From Coraliomargarita sinensis (GTDB lineage: Bacteria; Verrucomicrobiota; Verrucomicrobiia; Opitutales; Coraliomargaritaceae): a stretch of 64,000 nucleotides of DNA. The stretch lies in assembly GCF_003185655.1 (NCBI RefSeq), contig NZ_QHJQ01000002.1:124001-188000 (forward strand), written 5' to 3'. Shown here one piece after another: positions 1 through 10,331 of this stretch. Positions within the stretch are counted from its first letter, which is position 1, and each line of letters starts with the position of its first letter. The position numbers and the translations under genes are program-made. A model generated the notes under the pieces. The model saw only the letters and a program-made list of their open reading frames with translations. It ran no database searches and was not told where the DNA came from.

Positions 1-799
1 CAGATGGGATGGCGGGGGCTTGCTCCGTGTATGCTTCCATCAAGAGGGGGTAAGTTGCGAGCACGTGCTCGACGATAGCGTTACGGCTTACCCGGTGGAA
101 CCCCCATTCCTTTTGCGCCTCATAGTAGAGATGAACGGTGGATCTAAAGACCTGATACGGATCGCGCTTGATATGGATGAACTTCGCGTCAGGGAAAAGT
201 TCGAGTAGTATTCCTATGCGGGCGGTGTTGGCGGGGTTCTTCAATAGGAAGCGCTTCTGCTCCTTTACGAGTGATACCTTCTTCAGAAACCAAAGATAAT
301 CGCGGCGCCATTGTTCGATGAGTTCCGGCTTATTGCCATCGAACAAAATAGAATCACGAAAAATACGTTCGTTCCCTTTTGGGAAAAAGGAGACATGGTA
401 GAACGAGAGTGGACTGGTGCTGACCAGAGCCAATTCTTCCTCCCATGCCGAACCCGCCGCCACGGCTACGTTGTCCATTAAACGCTTTTCCGGAATGGAC
501 TTTTCGAAACCTTTCTGGATGCGTTTCCCAAGGGTGAGAAAATCGTGAGGCATGGCGGCTTCTCTCAGAGTTACCGAAGCAAACTGGGGGTCCATGCTCA
601 GCAGATTTTGCAGGTGGGTGGTTCCGCTGCGCCAGTGGCCGATAACAAACACCGGGCTTTTCGGGAGTGCCTGATGCTGAATGGCATTCCCATACTTCAG
701 CGATTCATACCAGAAGACAGGCTGTCTCAGAAGGCAGATGCCGCCGACGCCTAAAAAACGGGGGATGTAGCGGGGCTCACACCCATAACGCGCGAACAT
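1..799 (-). CDS. PAPS-dependent sulfotransferase family protein (partial, runs off left edge)
   Basis: The first 266 residues of a sulfotransferase are present; the C-terminus lies beyond base 1. These enzymes move a sulfuryl group from PAPS to a carbohydrate or other acceptor. The 5'-phosphosulfate-binding loop is visible as HWRSGTTH at residues 55-62. A second conserved region, KNPANTARI then IKRDPYQVFRS, at about 187-220 fits the 3'-phosphate-binding part of the family. I chose the ATG at 797-799 because it leaves a short N-terminal stretch before the loop and starts 41 bases after the upstream phosphatase gene stops; the frame stays open further upstream, so the start is not certain. The acceptor cannot be told from the sequence. 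In marine bacteria such genes often serve surface polysaccharide or lipid sulfation, which is inference here. Confidence 0.85.
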   Translation of the reverse strand, partial: MFARYGCEPRYIPRFLGVGGICLLRQPVFWYESLKYGNAIQHQALPKSPVFVIGHWRSGTTHLQNLLSMDPQFASVTLREAAMPHDFLTLGKRIQKGFEKSIPEKRLMDNVAVAAGSAWEEELALVSTSPLSFYHVSFFPKGNERIFRDSILFDGNKPELIEQWRRDYLWFLKKVSLVKEQKRFLLKNPANTARIGILLELFPDAKFIHIKRDPYQVFRSTVHLYYEAQKEWGFHRVSRNAIVEHVLATYPLLMEAYTEQAPAIPS

Positions 800-840
800 C
801 TTTACGAGGTTCGAAAAACTGCTGGAACTCAGCGGATGTG

Positions 841-1530
841 TCAGGACGGATGGCATCTGGCTGCGTAACGCTCGATAGTGGCTTTGGCTTCGGGGCGGAT
901 GACAATGTTGTGCCGCGCCCGTCGAAGCAGTTCAATCGCTTCTGCGGGATTATGGGCATGGCCGGCCATGATGAGATAACTCCCGGCGACAGCCGCAGTT
1001 CTTGAGTAGCCTATTTTACAGTGTATATAAACGCTGCCATGCTTCATCTGCCGGTCAATAAATTCGAGTGCAGAGTCGAGCGCCCCGTCTGAAGGTGCCG
1101 TTAAGTCGAGTATGGGAACGCTTAGGTAATCCATTTCCGTTAGTAAGCGAGGTTCGGAGAATTCAGAAGTCAGGTCGAGAATCGCAGTCACGCCTGCCTC
1201 TTTAAGCAACGGTGCTTCACCCGCATCAAGCTGCCTTCCAATCAACAGGCCTTCAAGAAGTGGGTTCCACGGGTCACAGGTTTTCGCGTAAGCCCTTCGT
1301 GACAGTTCGTGGCCTTTTAGCGTGAAAAAATGTAGGCCCTTAGCCCATCTTGCATGCTGCCCGGACTGTTTGGCATAAACACGATGCCCAATCGAAAAAT
1401 ACCCTACAGCAACCAGCGCAAGTGATGAAGCTGGCCAGAGTAGGACGTAGCCCCAAGGCCTGCTAAAACATGCCAGAGCGATCAGAGCCACCGTGCCAGC
1501 GAAATAGTAGGTGCCGACGCGAGGGTTCAT
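841..1530 (-). CDS. Membrane-anchored dual-specificity / tyrosine phosphatase-like protein
   Basis: This 229-residue protein has two hydrophobic N-terminal segments (about 8-22 and 28-46) followed by a soluble phosphatase domain. The cysteine phosphatase signature HCxxGxxR is complete as HCKIGYSRT at 170-178, with Cys171 as expected nucleophile and Arg177 as phosphate binder. An aspartate near residue 142 (ILDLTAP) is placed where the general acid of the family lies. The domain most likely faces the cytoplasm. The ATG at 1530 follows the parE stop by only 12 bases, so the gene probably shares a transcript with parE. The substrate is unknown: phosphoprotein, phospholipid and nucleotide substrates all occur in this superfamily, and a phosphatidylglycerophosphatase-like role is possible. 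Confidence 0.75.
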   Translation of the reverse strand: MNPRVGTYYFAGTVALIALACFSRPWGYVLLWPASSLALVAVGYFSIGHRVYAKQSGQHARWAKGLHFFTLKGHELSRRAYAKTCDPWNPLLEGLLIGRQLDAGEAPLLKEAGVTAILDLTSEFSEPRLLTEMDYLSVPILDLTAPSDGALDSALEFIDRQMKHGSVYIHCKIGYSRTAAVAGSYLIMAGHAHNPAEAIELLRRARHNIVIRPEAKATIERYAARCHPS

Positions 1531-1542
1531 ATTAACAAGCGA

Positions 1543-3396
1543 TTAGGCGGTCAACTCTTCCGGTTCGTCCTGTTCAATACGAAGATTTTCGATGATGAAC
1601 TCCTGACGGTCCGGGGTATTTTTGCCCATGTAGAAGGCGAGCAGGTCTTTCGTGGTCATGCCTTTTGGAATGATCACCGGATCGAGGCGGATGTTCTTGC
1701 CGATGAAGTGCTGGAATTCATCAGGCGAGATTTCACCGAGACCCTTGAAGCGTGTGATTTCAGGCTTTGGTGAGAGGTCGTTAATCGCTTTTCGGCGTTC
1801 TTCATCGCTGTAGCAGTAACGAGTCTCCTTCTTGTTACGCACCCGAAAGAGGGGGGTCTGCAGGATGTGAAGGTGACCCTGCTTGATGAGTTCGGGAAAG
1901 AACTGGAGAAAGAAGGTGATCAAGAGCAGTCGGATGTGCATGCCGTCGACGTCGGCATCGGTCGCGATGACCACGTTGTTGTAGCGCAGTCCGTCGAGGC
2001 CGTCCTCGATATTGAGCGCGTCCTGTAGCAGGTTGAATTCTTCGTTCTCGTAGACGACCTTCTTGGTCAAACCGAAGGAATTGAGAGGTTTGCCTTTGAG
2101 CGAGAAGACCGCCTGTGAGTTGACATCACGAGCCTTGGTGATGGAGCCGGAAGCGGAGTCACCCTCGGTGATGAACAAGGTCGAATCGAGGCGTCCGTTC
2201 TTCTTGGTGTCCAGGTGCACGCGGCAGTCGCGTAGCTTTTTGTTGTGCACCTTGTTTTTGCGGGCGCGCTCGCGGGCCAGCTTCTGGATGCCCTTTAGCT
2301 CCTTGCGGTTGCGCTCGGAGTCCTGGATTTTGGAAAGCAGAATCTTGGCGGTCTCCGGTTCGCGGTGCAGGTAGTTGTCCAGGGCCTGCTTGATGAAGTT
2401 GTTCATGAAGGTCCGCACGGTCGGGCCTTTGGGCCCCATTTCCTGGGAACCGAGCTTGGTCTTGGTCTGCGACTCGAAGACGGGATCTTCCACCTTGATC
2501 GAGACGGCGGCACAGATGGAAGTGCGGATGTCGACCGCGTCGAAGTCCTTTTTGTAGAAATCCTTAATCGTTTTGGCCAGGGCTTCCCGGAAGGCATTCA
2601 GGTGGGTGCCCCCCATGGTGGTGTGTTGTCCGTTGACGAATGAGTAGTAGTCCTCGCCGTAGGTCTCGTTGTGGGTGAAGGCGATTTCGATGTCCTTGTC
2701 GGCGAGGTGAACGATCGGGTAGAGCGGGTCGCCGTCCAGTTTGTTCTCGAGCAGGTCCCGAAGCCCGTTGTCGGATTTAAACTTCTTGCCGTTGTAGACG
2801 ATGGTCAGCCCGCTGTTGAGGTAGGCGTAGTTCCAGAGCATGTCTTCCACGAAATCGTCCCGGAAACGGATTTTGCCGAAAATATCGGGATCCGGATCGA
2901 AGCGCAGGGACGTGCCGGCTTTGGCATCCTTGGCGGCCTTGTCCTTCTTGTCCTCGTTGGTGACCTCACCCCGGACGAACTCGACGGCCCGGGTTTTGCC
3001 CTCGCGAAAGGCCTCGATACGGAATTCCGAGGAGAGGGCGTTGACCGCCTTGATGCCGACACCATTCAGGCCGACGGACTTTTTGAAGGCCTCGGAGTCG
3101 TATTTCGCACCGGTATTGATCTTGGAGGCGCAGTCCTTGAGTTTGCCGAGCGGTATGCCGCGGCCAAAGTCGCGCACGAAGACGTGGGTGCCGTCGATGT
3201 TGACCTCAATGGTCTTGCCGTGGCCCATGACAAATTCGTCGATCGAGTTGTCGATGACTTCCTTGAGGAGGATGTAGATACCGTCGTCCGGCGAGGAGCC
3301 GTCGCCCAGCTTCCCGATATACATGCCCGGGCGCAGGCGGATGTGCTCCTTCCAGTCGAGGGACTTGATGTTATCTTCGGTATAATCAGCAGACAT
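1543..3396 (-). CDS. parE: DNA topoisomerase IV subunit B (ParE)
   Basis: ATP-driven subunit of a type IIA topoisomerase, which decatenates and relaxes DNA with ParC. The 617-residue length fits ParE rather than the longer GyrB. The GHKL ATPase motifs are visible: EVIDNSIDE at 46-54, DFGRGIP at 76-82 and [12 protein letters not shown] at 109-120. The TOPRIM metal site appears as EGDSASG at 411-417 and DADVDG at 480-485. The C-terminus has the short type IIA form ending near [13 protein letters not shown]. No parC lies beside it: the upstream neighbour is an SPFH protein and the downstream one a phosphatase. GyrB is the alternative, but the N-terminal [11 protein letters not shown] context and the short length favour ParE. 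Confidence 0.9.
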   Translation of the reverse strand: MSADYTEDNIKSLDWKEHIRLRPGMYIGKLGDGSSPDDGIYILLKEVIDNSIDEFVMGHGKTIEVNIDGTHVFVRDFGRGIPLGKLKDCASKINTGAKYDSEAFKKSVGLNGVGIKAVNALSSEFRIEAFREGKTRAVEFVRGEVTNEDKKDKAAKDAKAGTSLRFDPDPDIFGKIRFRDDFVEDMLWNYAYLNSGLTIVYNGKKFKSDNGLRDLLENKLDGDPLYPIVHLADKDIEIAFTHNETYGEDYYSFVNGQHTTMGGTHLNAFREALAKTIKDFYKKDFDAVDIRTSICAAVSIKVEDPVFESQTKTKLGSQEMGPKGPTVRTFMNNFIKQALDNYLHREPETAKILLSKIQDSERNRKELKGIQKLARERARKNKVHNKKLRDCRVHLDTKKNGRLDSTLFITEGDSASGSITKARDVNSQAVFSLKGKPLNSFGLTKKVVYENEEFNLLQDALNIEDGLDGLRYNNVVIATDADVDGMHIRLLLITFFLQFFPELIKQGHLHILQTPLFRVRNKKETRYCYSDEERRKAINDLSPKPEITRFKGLGEISPDEFQHFIGKNIRLDPVIIPKGMTTKDLLAFYMGKNTPDRQEFIIENLRIEQDEPEELTA

Positions 3397-3435
3397 TTCT
3401 GGCGTGTGAAGGTGTGTAAGTATGAAGGTGACGGG

Positions 3436-4329
3436 TTATTTCGTCAGCGGCTCGCCCATATTCATGAGCGGGAGGGGCGTGGGGGACTCTCCATTGAGAA
3501 AGTAGATCTTTGACGATTTATCCTGAGAGATGGATTTGAGGGCCTCCAATGCTTGAATTTGTACATAGGCCGGGTTTTTGGCGATGGCATCGTTGAGTTT
3601 TGTGATCTCGTAGGCTTGGGCGTCGGCCAGAGTGCGGCGTTTCTCTGCTTCCAGCTCGGCAGCGGTTTTTTCTGCCTCGGCCTGAGCAATCTTCTGTTGT
3701 TGTTCCGTGCGGAAGCGTTCCAGTTCGGCCTTTTGTTTTTCCACTTCCTGCTCCCGCTCCTTTTTGGATTCGATGGCCCGCGTAATAAATGGCGGCAGGC
3801 TGATGTCGCGAATCAGGATATCCAGGCAGATGATCCCGCGCGGTTCGAGGTAGTCGCGCATGGCCTGGAAAATTGCGGTTTGGAGGTTTTCCTGCGTCTC
3901 CTGGAGAAAGAAGTCTTCGGCCCGGACAATGCTCTTGCCCTGCTCGCGGACGACCGAACGAAGTTTCGGTTGAATTTGGACACGAACCGCATCCTCAAAG
4001 GTGCCGGTTTCCTGTAGCATACGGGGAGCATCTTCCCCGTTAATTCGGAATTTTATGCTGACATCCACAGTAGTAGTCAGTTGGTCCTGACTGGGAACAC
4101 CAGCGGTTTCCTTGAGTTCTTTTTCCCGTATATCGTAAAAAGTGAACTCGTAGAGGGGATTGACGGGGATGTGTAGGCCCTCCTCATAGGGCTGGTCCTG
4201 AACTTGCCCGAAGAGCGTGGCGACTGCGACGTGGCCGGCGGGAACACTCACGAAGAAGCGCGTGCTCGCCAGAACCAGGATCGCAATGATGATAACAACG
4301 ACGGTTGTGAGGACGGTTTGTTTGTTCAT
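3436..4329 (-). CDS. SPFH/prohibitin-family membrane protein
   Basis: A 297-residue protein with one N-terminal membrane segment (about 5-25) and an SPFH/band-7 domain beginning FFVSVPAGHVAVATLFG. A long charged helical region follows at about 190-245, rich in Glu, Lys and Gln (repeated EKQKAELERF and AEAEKTAAELEAEK patterns), as in prohibitins and HflK/HflC. Such proteins oligomerise on the membrane and scaffold proteases or lipid domains. I used the ATG at 4329. The frame also opens at a GTG at 4365, adding twelve polar residues before the membrane segment. The gene sits between parE and a hybrid histidine kinase with short gaps, and nothing in the context identifies its partner. Confidence 0.85.
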   Translation of the reverse strand: MNKQTVLTTVVVIIIAILVLASTRFFVSVPAGHVAVATLFGQVQDQPYEEGLHIPVNPLYEFTFYDIREKELKETAGVPSQDQLTTTVDVSIKFRINGEDAPRMLQETGTFEDAVRVQIQPKLRSVVREQGKSIVRAEDFFLQETQENLQTAIFQAMRDYLEPRGIICLDILIRDISLPPFITRAIESKKEREQEVEKQKAELERFRTEQQQKIAQAEAEKTAAELEAEKRRTLADAQAYEITKLNDAIAKNPAYVQIQALEALKSISQDKSSKIYFLNGESPTPLPLMNMGEPLTK

Positions 4330-4408
4330 GGTGGCCGAGGTTGTCGCGTGTTTATTCTGTGTCACTCAGAAAGTGAATTGAACTTGAGCGAAAACCGTGC
4401 AGTCCGGA

Positions 4409-7400
4409 TCAGCCGCGCTGAAAACGACTAATAGCATCCCGGAAGTCATTGATCTTTAGTGGCTTGCTGAGATAGTCATCCATACCGCATTCGAAGCATT
4501 TATCCCTGTCTTCATTCGTGGCGTTTGCCGTGAGTGCCACGATATAAATGGGTTTTTCGGAATGGAAGGCACTCTCGCAGGTTTCAGCCTCCAGCTGACG
4601 AATTTTCCGGGTCGTTTCGTAGCCGTCAAGTATGGGCATTTGGCAGTCCAGGAAGACGATATCGAAATGTTGGCTTTTTAGCATCTCAATAGCCTCCATG
4701 CCATTACTGGCCAAAGACACGCTGCAGCCCAGTCGGTTGAGAATCGTTTCCCCCAGCTTTTTGTTCACCTGGTTGTCGTCGACGAGCAGGACCGGGATGC
4801 TGTGAGTGGCGATTTTCTCGATCCCGTCGAGTGAAGGTGGTTTGGTGTCGGGTTTATTTTTAGCAGGAGACAGTGTCGAAAATGGTATCGATAGTGTGAA
4901 TGTCGTGCCTTTCCCGAATTCGCTGGCGACCTGGATCGTGCCGTTCATGGCTTCTACAATACGCTTACAGATGGCGAGTCCCAAGCCTGTTCCTCCAAAA
5001 CGGCGGGTGGTGGAGCTGTCGGCCTGAGTGAACTGTTCAAAGAGCCCTTCAATCTTATCCTCTGGGATACCAATTCCGGTATCGATAACGCGAATATTTA
5101 CGGCGCCCCCGTTATCGCTCTCCGCAAAGGCCGTCCTGATCGCGATGCTTCCCTGTTCGGTGAATTTTAAAGCATTGGAAAGTAAGTTGGTGATCACCTG
5201 CCGGAGTCTGACCGGGTCTCCGATGACATGTTTCGGGAGTTGGTTTTGATGCTCAACCCTGAGATCCACCTTTTTTTGTGCCACGATCGGGCTGAAGCTG
5301 TCCGTCACAGACTTGATGTTTTCTTCCAGAGAGAATGGGATCTGTTCGAGTTCGAGCATGCCGGCCTCGATCTTGGAAAAATCGAGGATGTCATTGATGA
5401 TGCTGAGCAGCGAGTTCCCCGAGCTTTGAATGAGATTAGTCCAAACCCGCTGCTCGGCAGACAGATCGCTGGTCTGCAAGAGTTCAGTGAAACCGAGGAC
5501 ACTGTTCATCGGAGTGCGGATCTCGTGGCTCATGGTCGCGAGGAAATTACTCTTCGCATGGTTGGCATCTTCCGCCTTAGCCTCGGCCTTCTTCCTTTCA
5601 TAGACTTCCAGACGCAGGTGATTATTAGCTTCCTGTAATTCGGCGGTTCTCTGTTCGACGATCCGATTGGCATTTCTGGTCGTATTTTGCAGATTGACGA
5701 CGAGGATGACGAGAAAGCAGGTGCCTAGGACGAGGCTTGCGGCGGTGGTGATGGCAGGTGCCGCCGAACTTTCATTGAAAGAACCGCCTCTGTTCCAGCC
5801 GAAGGTGAAAATTTGTCCGGCGAGGCTCATTTGTGAGACTTTCTCAAAGCTTCCGCTGATGGTGGAAGCTGCGTCCTGCTGAGTGGCATAAACGAGTGCG
5901 CCTTCGCTGATTTCAGTATCGTCGAAGATAACAAAATCAATCTGCTCGCTTCGGGCTTTCAGCATGCCGTCGAAAAATAGTTCGGTGATGAAAGGAGCGT
6001 AGCTCCAACCGATGAATGCGGCCTGTCTCTGCGCGACAGTTTGCAGGGGGAGGCCCGGCTGATACATTGGGTAGTAGATTAAGAAACCGGGGCGTTCTTC
6101 ACCGTCCTGAACAAGTATAATCCGGTCCGTCATGGAGGCGTTCCCCGTGTCGCGGGCGGTGGCCCCGGCGCGCTGTCGATTGATTTCAGAAGCGACGTTT
6201 AGGCCGAGCGCCTGTTTGTTGCTCTCCAGCGGTTCGATGTAGGAAATGATATAATGCGAAAAGCCCAGTTCGTCGGCGGGTGGTGCTTCGACATTGGGAA
6301 CGTTCTTTACTTGAAAATCGGCAACGCCTTCCGACCGAACACTTTCGACAAAAGCATCCACTTGGTCGCTACGGACAGGTATAATGTAGCCAATGCCGTT
6401 AATGCCAGGGTAGCGCTCACCCAGCCTCTGCTGTTGCACAAAAGATCGCCATTCATGGCGCTCCAATTTGTCCGAGTTGGCATAGAGACCGGCTGCGCTG
6501 ATCAATGCGTCGGTGTAGGTGCTCAGTCGTTTGTCCACCGCTTCGGTAACATCATCAACAATCTCCGCAAATCGGGTGTTATCCAGTTTTTGGGTGCTTG
6601 TGTAGATCGTGTAATATAGAATTCCGCTCAGGAGCCAACCGGCCAGAAATATGGAACTCGGCAGAAGAAAACTCCCTTTTTTGCGAAACGTTGAAATGAC
6701 CAATGAGCTGATAACGAGGGCGATGATAAACACATTTAGCGTAAGAATTTCGGAATTACCGCCTCCGAGGACCAGATCGCCCCGGCCCAGATAAGCTGCA
6801 TAGGCAGCATGAGCCACAAAACCAAAACTTACCAAAGCACAACCACTACTCCCGAACCATCGCCAAGCTACCAAAAGTAGAGGCAGGGCAAGGAAAATGA
6901 GGCTGGGGCCATTCCTATGGAAGAAGATAAGGGTGAAAACACAAAAGCAGAGGAGGATGAGAAGCGTGGCCCGGATGAACCAGGAGTCGTTCAGATTTGG
7001 CTTTTTGAGATATAGGAACAGCGGCGTTATCACGAGGATACCGGTCGCATCACCGACCCACCAATTTACAATCAAGTGTGTGAAAGTGCCCATACCCCAG
7101 TCAATGCCACCCAGAAGAGTCAGGCTCGAAGCCCCGATTATGGCAGCAGGTATGGGAGCAAACAGACTGCTTGAGAGAACCCAGGCCAGGACGTTGTACT
7201 CGTGCAAGTAATCAGAGAACTTTCTGACCAGTCCCAGAATTAACCAGGCAACATAGGCTTCAACGGTATTGCCAACGGCAATAACGAGTGCACTGCCGAC
7301 AGCTATGTCTGTAAAAATGTTCGCGCTGAGTGCACCGATAAGAATCCCGGGCAGAAGACTTCGCCCGCCATATGCGATCGCAGCCAGTGCGAGTCCGCTG

Positions 7401-7582
7401 GGTGGCCAAAGCAGAGAGACGTTTTCGTGGATTTCCGCCAGCTGAAAGCCGAGTTGGGCGGCGAGCCAGTAGAGGGCGGCGAGCGCCAAGTTTGCGGTAA
7501 AATTATTCTGCTCCAGCCAGAGCCTAAACTTTCCAGCTTGAAGCTCCGTTTCTTTGCAGAGAACTTTTGACGAAAGGGACAA
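4409..7582 (-). CDS. MASE1-CHASE hybrid sensor histidine kinase with receiver domain
   Basis: A 1057-residue membrane sensor. Residues about 25-305 hold many hydrophobic segments of MASE1 type ([37 protein letters not shown]). An extracytoplasmic CHASE-like sensor domain follows at about 345-600 ([19 protein letters not shown]), then another membrane segment near 620. The kinase core has HisKA ([13 protein letters not shown], phospho-acceptor His near 685) and HATPase motifs ([26 protein letters not shown]). A C-terminal receiver domain carries [13 protein letters not shown] with its Asp near 978. The ligand is unknown; CHASE domains bind small molecules. The apparent start is a TTG at 7582, because no ATG lies in frame before the first membrane segments; the exact start is uncertain. 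No HPt protein or DNA-binding response regulator is adjacent. Confidence 0.88.
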   Translation of the reverse strand: MSLSSKVLCKETELQAGKFRLWLEQNNFTANLALAALYWLAAQLGFQLAEIHENVSLLWPPSGLALAAIAYGGRSLLPGILIGALSANIFTDIAVGSALVIAVGNTVEAYVAWLILGLVRKFSDYLHEYNVLAWVLSSSLFAPIPAAIIGASSLTLLGGIDWGMGTFTHLIVNWWVGDATGILVITPLFLYLKKPNLNDSWFIRATLLILLCFCVFTLIFFHRNGPSLIFLALPLLLVAWRWFGSSGCALVSFGFVAHAAYAAYLGRGDLVLGGGNSEILTLNVFIIALVISSLVISTFRKKGSFLLPSSIFLAGWLLSGILYYTIYTSTQKLDNTRFAEIVDDVTEAVDKRLSTYTDALISAAGLYANSDKLERHEWRSFVQQQRLGERYPGINGIGYIIPVRSDQVDAFVESVRSEGVADFQVKNVPNVEAPPADELGFSHYIISYIEPLESNKQALGLNVASEINRQRAGATARDTGNASMTDRIILVQDGEERPGFLIYYPMYQPGLPLQTVAQRQAAFIGWSYAPFITELFFDGMLKARSEQIDFVIFDDTEISEGALVYATQQDAASTISGSFEKVSQMSLAGQIFTFGWNRGGSFNESSAAPAITTAASLVLGTCFLVILVVNLQNTTRNANRIVEQRTAELQEANNHLRLEVYERKKAEAKAEDANHAKSNFLATMSHEIRTPMNSVLGFTELLQTSDLSAEQRVWTNLIQSSGNSLLSIINDILDFSKIEAGMLELEQIPFSLEENIKSVTDSFSPIVAQKKVDLRVEHQNQLPKHVIGDPVRLRQVITNLLSNALKFTEQGSIAIRTAFAESDNGGAVNIRVIDTGIGIPEDKIEGLFEQFTQADSSTTRRFGGTGLGLAICKRIVEAMNGTIQVASEFGKGTTFTLSIPFSTLSPAKNKPDTKPPSLDGIEKIATHSIPVLLVDDNQVNKKLGETILNRLGCSVSLASNGMEAIEMLKSQHFDIVFLDCQMPILDGYETTRKIRQLEAETCESAFHSEKPIYIVALTANATNEDRDKCFECGMDDYLSKPLKINDFRDAISRFQRG

Positions 7583-7708
7583 AGCGCTTGATATTAAATG
7601 ATGAATACTTCGAAGCTCATTGCTTGTAAACGAATTAGTATATGATCGAAATGAAACGGTATCGGAGCTAATTGTTTACAGAGATTTTAATATTCAACGT
7701 GAGCTGAA

Positions 7709-8731
7709 ATGGCGATTGAGACGCAGAAAAATGTAGACCGGTTGAAATCACTGGCTGAAGAACTTGGTTTTCATCAGTTCGGGGTCACTGCGGTGCCACT
7801 AAAGCTTAGATCGGAATATTACGAAAAGTGGATTGATGAGGGGCAACACGGTACAATGTCATGGATGGAGCGTAATAATGACCGGCGCCTGCATCCGGAA
7901 AGTCTGATCGAAGAAGCCAGGTCGATTATCGTTGTCGCAATGAATTATTACCAACCCGATCCGGAGAGGGGATATCGGATTGCGAAATATGCCCTCGGCG
8001 ATGATTACCATAATTTAATTTTCAAGCGCCTGAAAAAGCTCTGCCGGTACATGCGGGATGAGTTTGGCAGTGTACAACGCCCGTATGTCGATACCGGGCC
8101 GCTTCTGGAAAAACCGATAGCCGAAGCGGCCGGCATCGGCTGGCAGGGCAAAAGCACGATCCTTGTCGAACCCGGGCGTGGCACCTGGTCTTTCCTCGGG
8201 AATATTGTCAGCAGCCTGGACCTGCCGGCCAGCGACCCTGGCAAGGACCGCTGTGGAAGCTGTACGCGCTGCATCGATATTTGCCCGACCCGGGCCATTA
8301 CCGCACCCTACCAACTCGATGCCAGAAAATGTATCTCCTATCTGACGATCGAGCATGACGGTCCGATACCGCTGGAATACCGTGAGGCGATCGCGGATCG
8401 CCTCTTCGGTTGTGATGAGTGCCTGGACGTTTGCCCCTGGAACAAGTGGGCTGTCCCGACCAACGAGGCGAAGTTCTCGCCAAGACAACTGCCTAAGCTA
8501 CGGGAAATGTTATTCTGGGATGACGAAACCTTCAGGGAAAACTTTCGGGGTTCACCCATGCGGCGATTAAAACTCCACCGGTTTCGGCGCAACATCTGTG
8601 TGGTGCTTGGTAACGTCGGTGAGGCGGACGATGTCACCGCTTTGCAGTCTGTGGCGGCAGGCAGCGATGAAATGGTGAAAGAACATGCGGAATGGGCGAT
8701 TGGGCGAATTCAATCGCGTTGCGGGTCCTGA
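7709..8731 (+). CDS. queG: Epoxyqueuosine reductase QueG
   Basis: Performs the last step of queuosine synthesis, reducing epoxyqueuosine to queuosine in tRNA with a cobalamin cofactor and two 4Fe-4S clusters. The two cluster motifs are plain: CGSCTRCIDICP at about 182-193 and CDECLDVCPW at about 235-244, in the order and spacing of QueG. The N-terminal motif LAEELGFHQFGVTAV and the segment IGWQGKSTILV near 145 are also typical. Length (340) is normal and includes the C-terminal HEAT-like region ending in EHAEWAIGRI. It is transcribed divergently from the hybrid kinase across a 126-base gap and converges with msrC. No other queuosine gene is in the window. Confidence 0.95.
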   Translation: MAIETQKNVDRLKSLAEELGFHQFGVTAVPLKLRSEYYEKWIDEGQHGTMSWMERNNDRRLHPESLIEEARSIIVVAMNYYQPDPERGYRIAKYALGDDYHNLIFKRLKKLCRYMRDEFGSVQRPYVDTGPLLEKPIAEAAGIGWQGKSTILVEPGRGTWSFLGNIVSSLDLPASDPGKDRCGSCTRCIDICPTRAITAPYQLDARKCISYLTIEHDGPIPLEYREAIADRLFGCDECLDVCPWNKWAVPTNEAKFSPRQLPKLREMLFWDDETFRENFRGSPMRRLKLHRFRRNICVVLGNVGEADDVTALQSVAAGSDEMVKEHAEWAIGRIQSRCGS

Positions 8732-8801
8732 ACCAGTTGGGGCGATAGGGGCCGGCTTCAATGATAGGCCAAGTGGTTCTGCCCGGCGCCGGGTCGACCG
8801 G

Positions 8802-9269
8802 CTACGGGCAACAGGCGGCAAGTTTGCTGATGTGGAGCAACCACTGCAGGTCGGTCTCGTCGAAGGCGTTCAGTTCGGTCGAGTCAATGTCCAGCACCGC
8901 CCACAGAGCGCCACTCGAGTCCAGTATGGGCAGTACGATTTCTGATTTCGTCTCGGGCGAACAGGCAATATGGTCTTTTACCTTGGAAACATCGTTCTCG
9001 ATTTGGACCTTGCGCTCCCGGATACAGGCGCCGCAGACGCCCCGGTCCGTTGTTATGGTCAAACAGCCATGTCCGCCCTGGTAGGGGCCGACCTTGAGGG
9101 TTTGCGGATCGACCAGACGGTAAAAACCCACCCAGTGAAAGTCTGTGAAGGCATGATAGAGTTCGCAACAGATGGTCGACATTCGGGCAACCGCATCGTT
9201 TTCGCCCTCGACCATCAATTCGATGGCGCGGCTGACTTTGCCGTAAGTCGCTTCTTTTCCTGTGCTCAC
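8802..9269 (-). CDS. msrC: GAF-domain free methionine-(R)-sulfoxide reductase
   Basis: A 155-residue single GAF-domain protein of the fRMsr family, which reduces free methionine-R-sulfoxide and helps repair oxidative damage. Three cysteines at 69, 79 and 103 keep the spacing (10 and 24 residues) of the catalytic and resolving cysteines known in yeast and E. coli fRMsr. The conserved FHWVGFYRL segment at 44-52 and SEIVLPIL near 109-116 also match. The start is a GTG at 9269; the next in-frame Met is residue 19. It begins 7 bases after the upstream metallopeptidase gene ends, so the two are probably co-transcribed. Confidence 0.9.
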   Translation of the reverse strand: MSTGKEATYGKVSRAIELMVEGENDAVARMSTICCELYHAFTDFHWVGFYRLVDPQTLKVGPYQGGHGCLTITTDRGVCGACIRERKVQIENDVSKVKDHIACSPETKSEIVLPILDSSGALWAVLDIDSTELNAFDETDLQWLLHISKLAACCP

Positions 9270-9276
9270 GAGGGTC

Positions 9277-10269
9277 TTATGGTTTTACGGAGGCGGCAGG
9301 CTTGTGTCCGCAGCAGCTGTGTTGTGTCACGGGCTTTTGAGCAGACTCGGCCTCCGCACGCCGCTCCTTGATCAATTCGCTCAGGCTGGCAAGGCGACCC
9401 TCTGCATCCGAGCTACGCGCTTGAGCCTGCTCGACCATTTTGAGTGCTTCTTCGAATTCCCCACGCTGTGACTTCAGGTTCGCCATGATACGCAGGTCCA
9501 GGATACTCGGCTGGTAGAACTCGTCGGTCTGGGGAGGATTCAGCTCAGCGCCCCAGATGCGGGCGATCAGTTCATAGCTCTGGCGGTGCTCGTGATAGAG
9601 CTGATAGTGATTGAAAGGGTAGTAGTTGTTGCCCACAAAGAAAGTCTCGGTCATTTCTGCGAAATATTCTTTGTGGTCGGTCAGGCCGTAATGGGGTGTT
9701 TGACGACCGTTGAAAAGGGCGACCCGGTCGAACTTCCGGCTGTCGCAAAATTCCTTATACGCAGCTAAAATATCCGGGTGGTCGAAGCCAAGGAACTGAT
9801 CATGATAAGCGTGGGCCAATTCATGAAGCATCACGGAAACACTATCATGCCGTTTGGCCTCACGGATCAGGGTTTCGGCTCGTGTGATCTGAACGGCACG
9901 GGCTAGAGCCGGGTCATAGCCGCGTTCGACCAGCCAATCCTTGTCCGGGTGGTAGTGGTTGTTTCCCAAAGGGTGGTTTCGGTCCAGGAAGATTGGTGTT
10001 TTCCGTAGTTGAGCGACCGGTTCCTCCGGGAGCTTCAGGGCAATCTCATGCAAGCGCTGACCGAGGATGCGGAGTGCGAGGTCGCCGGTGTCCTGATGCT
10101 TGCCGCGAAGCAAGGTGGCATCGACGTGCACAGTCCAGCCTTCGATTTGTCGGGCTTCGTATGCCACCCGGACGAGTTCGACTTTGGATTCGCTGTCTGC
10201 AGCTTGAATTGCACCGGGAAAAGCAAGCGCGGTAAAGAGGGTAAAGAGCCTGAAACGTGGAAATTTCAT
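9277..10269 (-). CDS. Secreted HExxH metallopeptidase-like protein
   Basis: A 330-residue exported protein. I chose the ATG at 10269 because it starts a clean signal peptide (FTLFTALAFPGAIQA); the frame opens 29 codons earlier, but that would overlap the upstream glycosidase gene. The zinc motif HELAHAYHD lies at about 149-157, and EYFAEMTETFF about fifty residues later could supply the third zinc ligand, an arrangement typical of gluzincins. The C-terminal part looks helical (a TPR-like stretch LKSQRGEFEEALKMVEQAQ) and ends with a Cys-Cys-Gly-His cluster. The peptidase family is not recognised. It is adjacent to the glycosidase cluster upstream and msrC downstream. Substrate unknown. Confidence 0.7.
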   Translation of the reverse strand: MKFPRFRLFTLFTALAFPGAIQAADSESKVELVRVAYEARQIEGWTVHVDATLLRGKHQDTGDLALRILGQRLHEIALKLPEEPVAQLRKTPIFLDRNHPLGNNHYHPDKDWLVERGYDPALARAVQITRAETLIREAKRHDSVSVMLHELAHAYHDQFLGFDHPDILAAYKEFCDSRKFDRVALFNGRQTPHYGLTDHKEYFAEMTETFFVGNNYYPFNHYQLYHEHRQSYELIARIWGAELNPPQTDEFYQPSILDLRIMANLKSQRGEFEEALKMVEQAQARSSDAEGRLASLSELIKERRAEAESAQKPVTQHSCCGHKPAASVKP

Positions 10270-10331
10270 GAGAGTCTGAATGTTGGAAATAAGGTCGAAG
10301 TTAGTGTCCCCGTGGGATGCTGCCATACTAA

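Noticed and set aside
2671..3513. Open frame of 280 codons on the plus strand opposite parE
   Set aside because: Antisense to the ATPase domain of ParE; Val/Asp/Gly-rich shadow typical of this codon usage.
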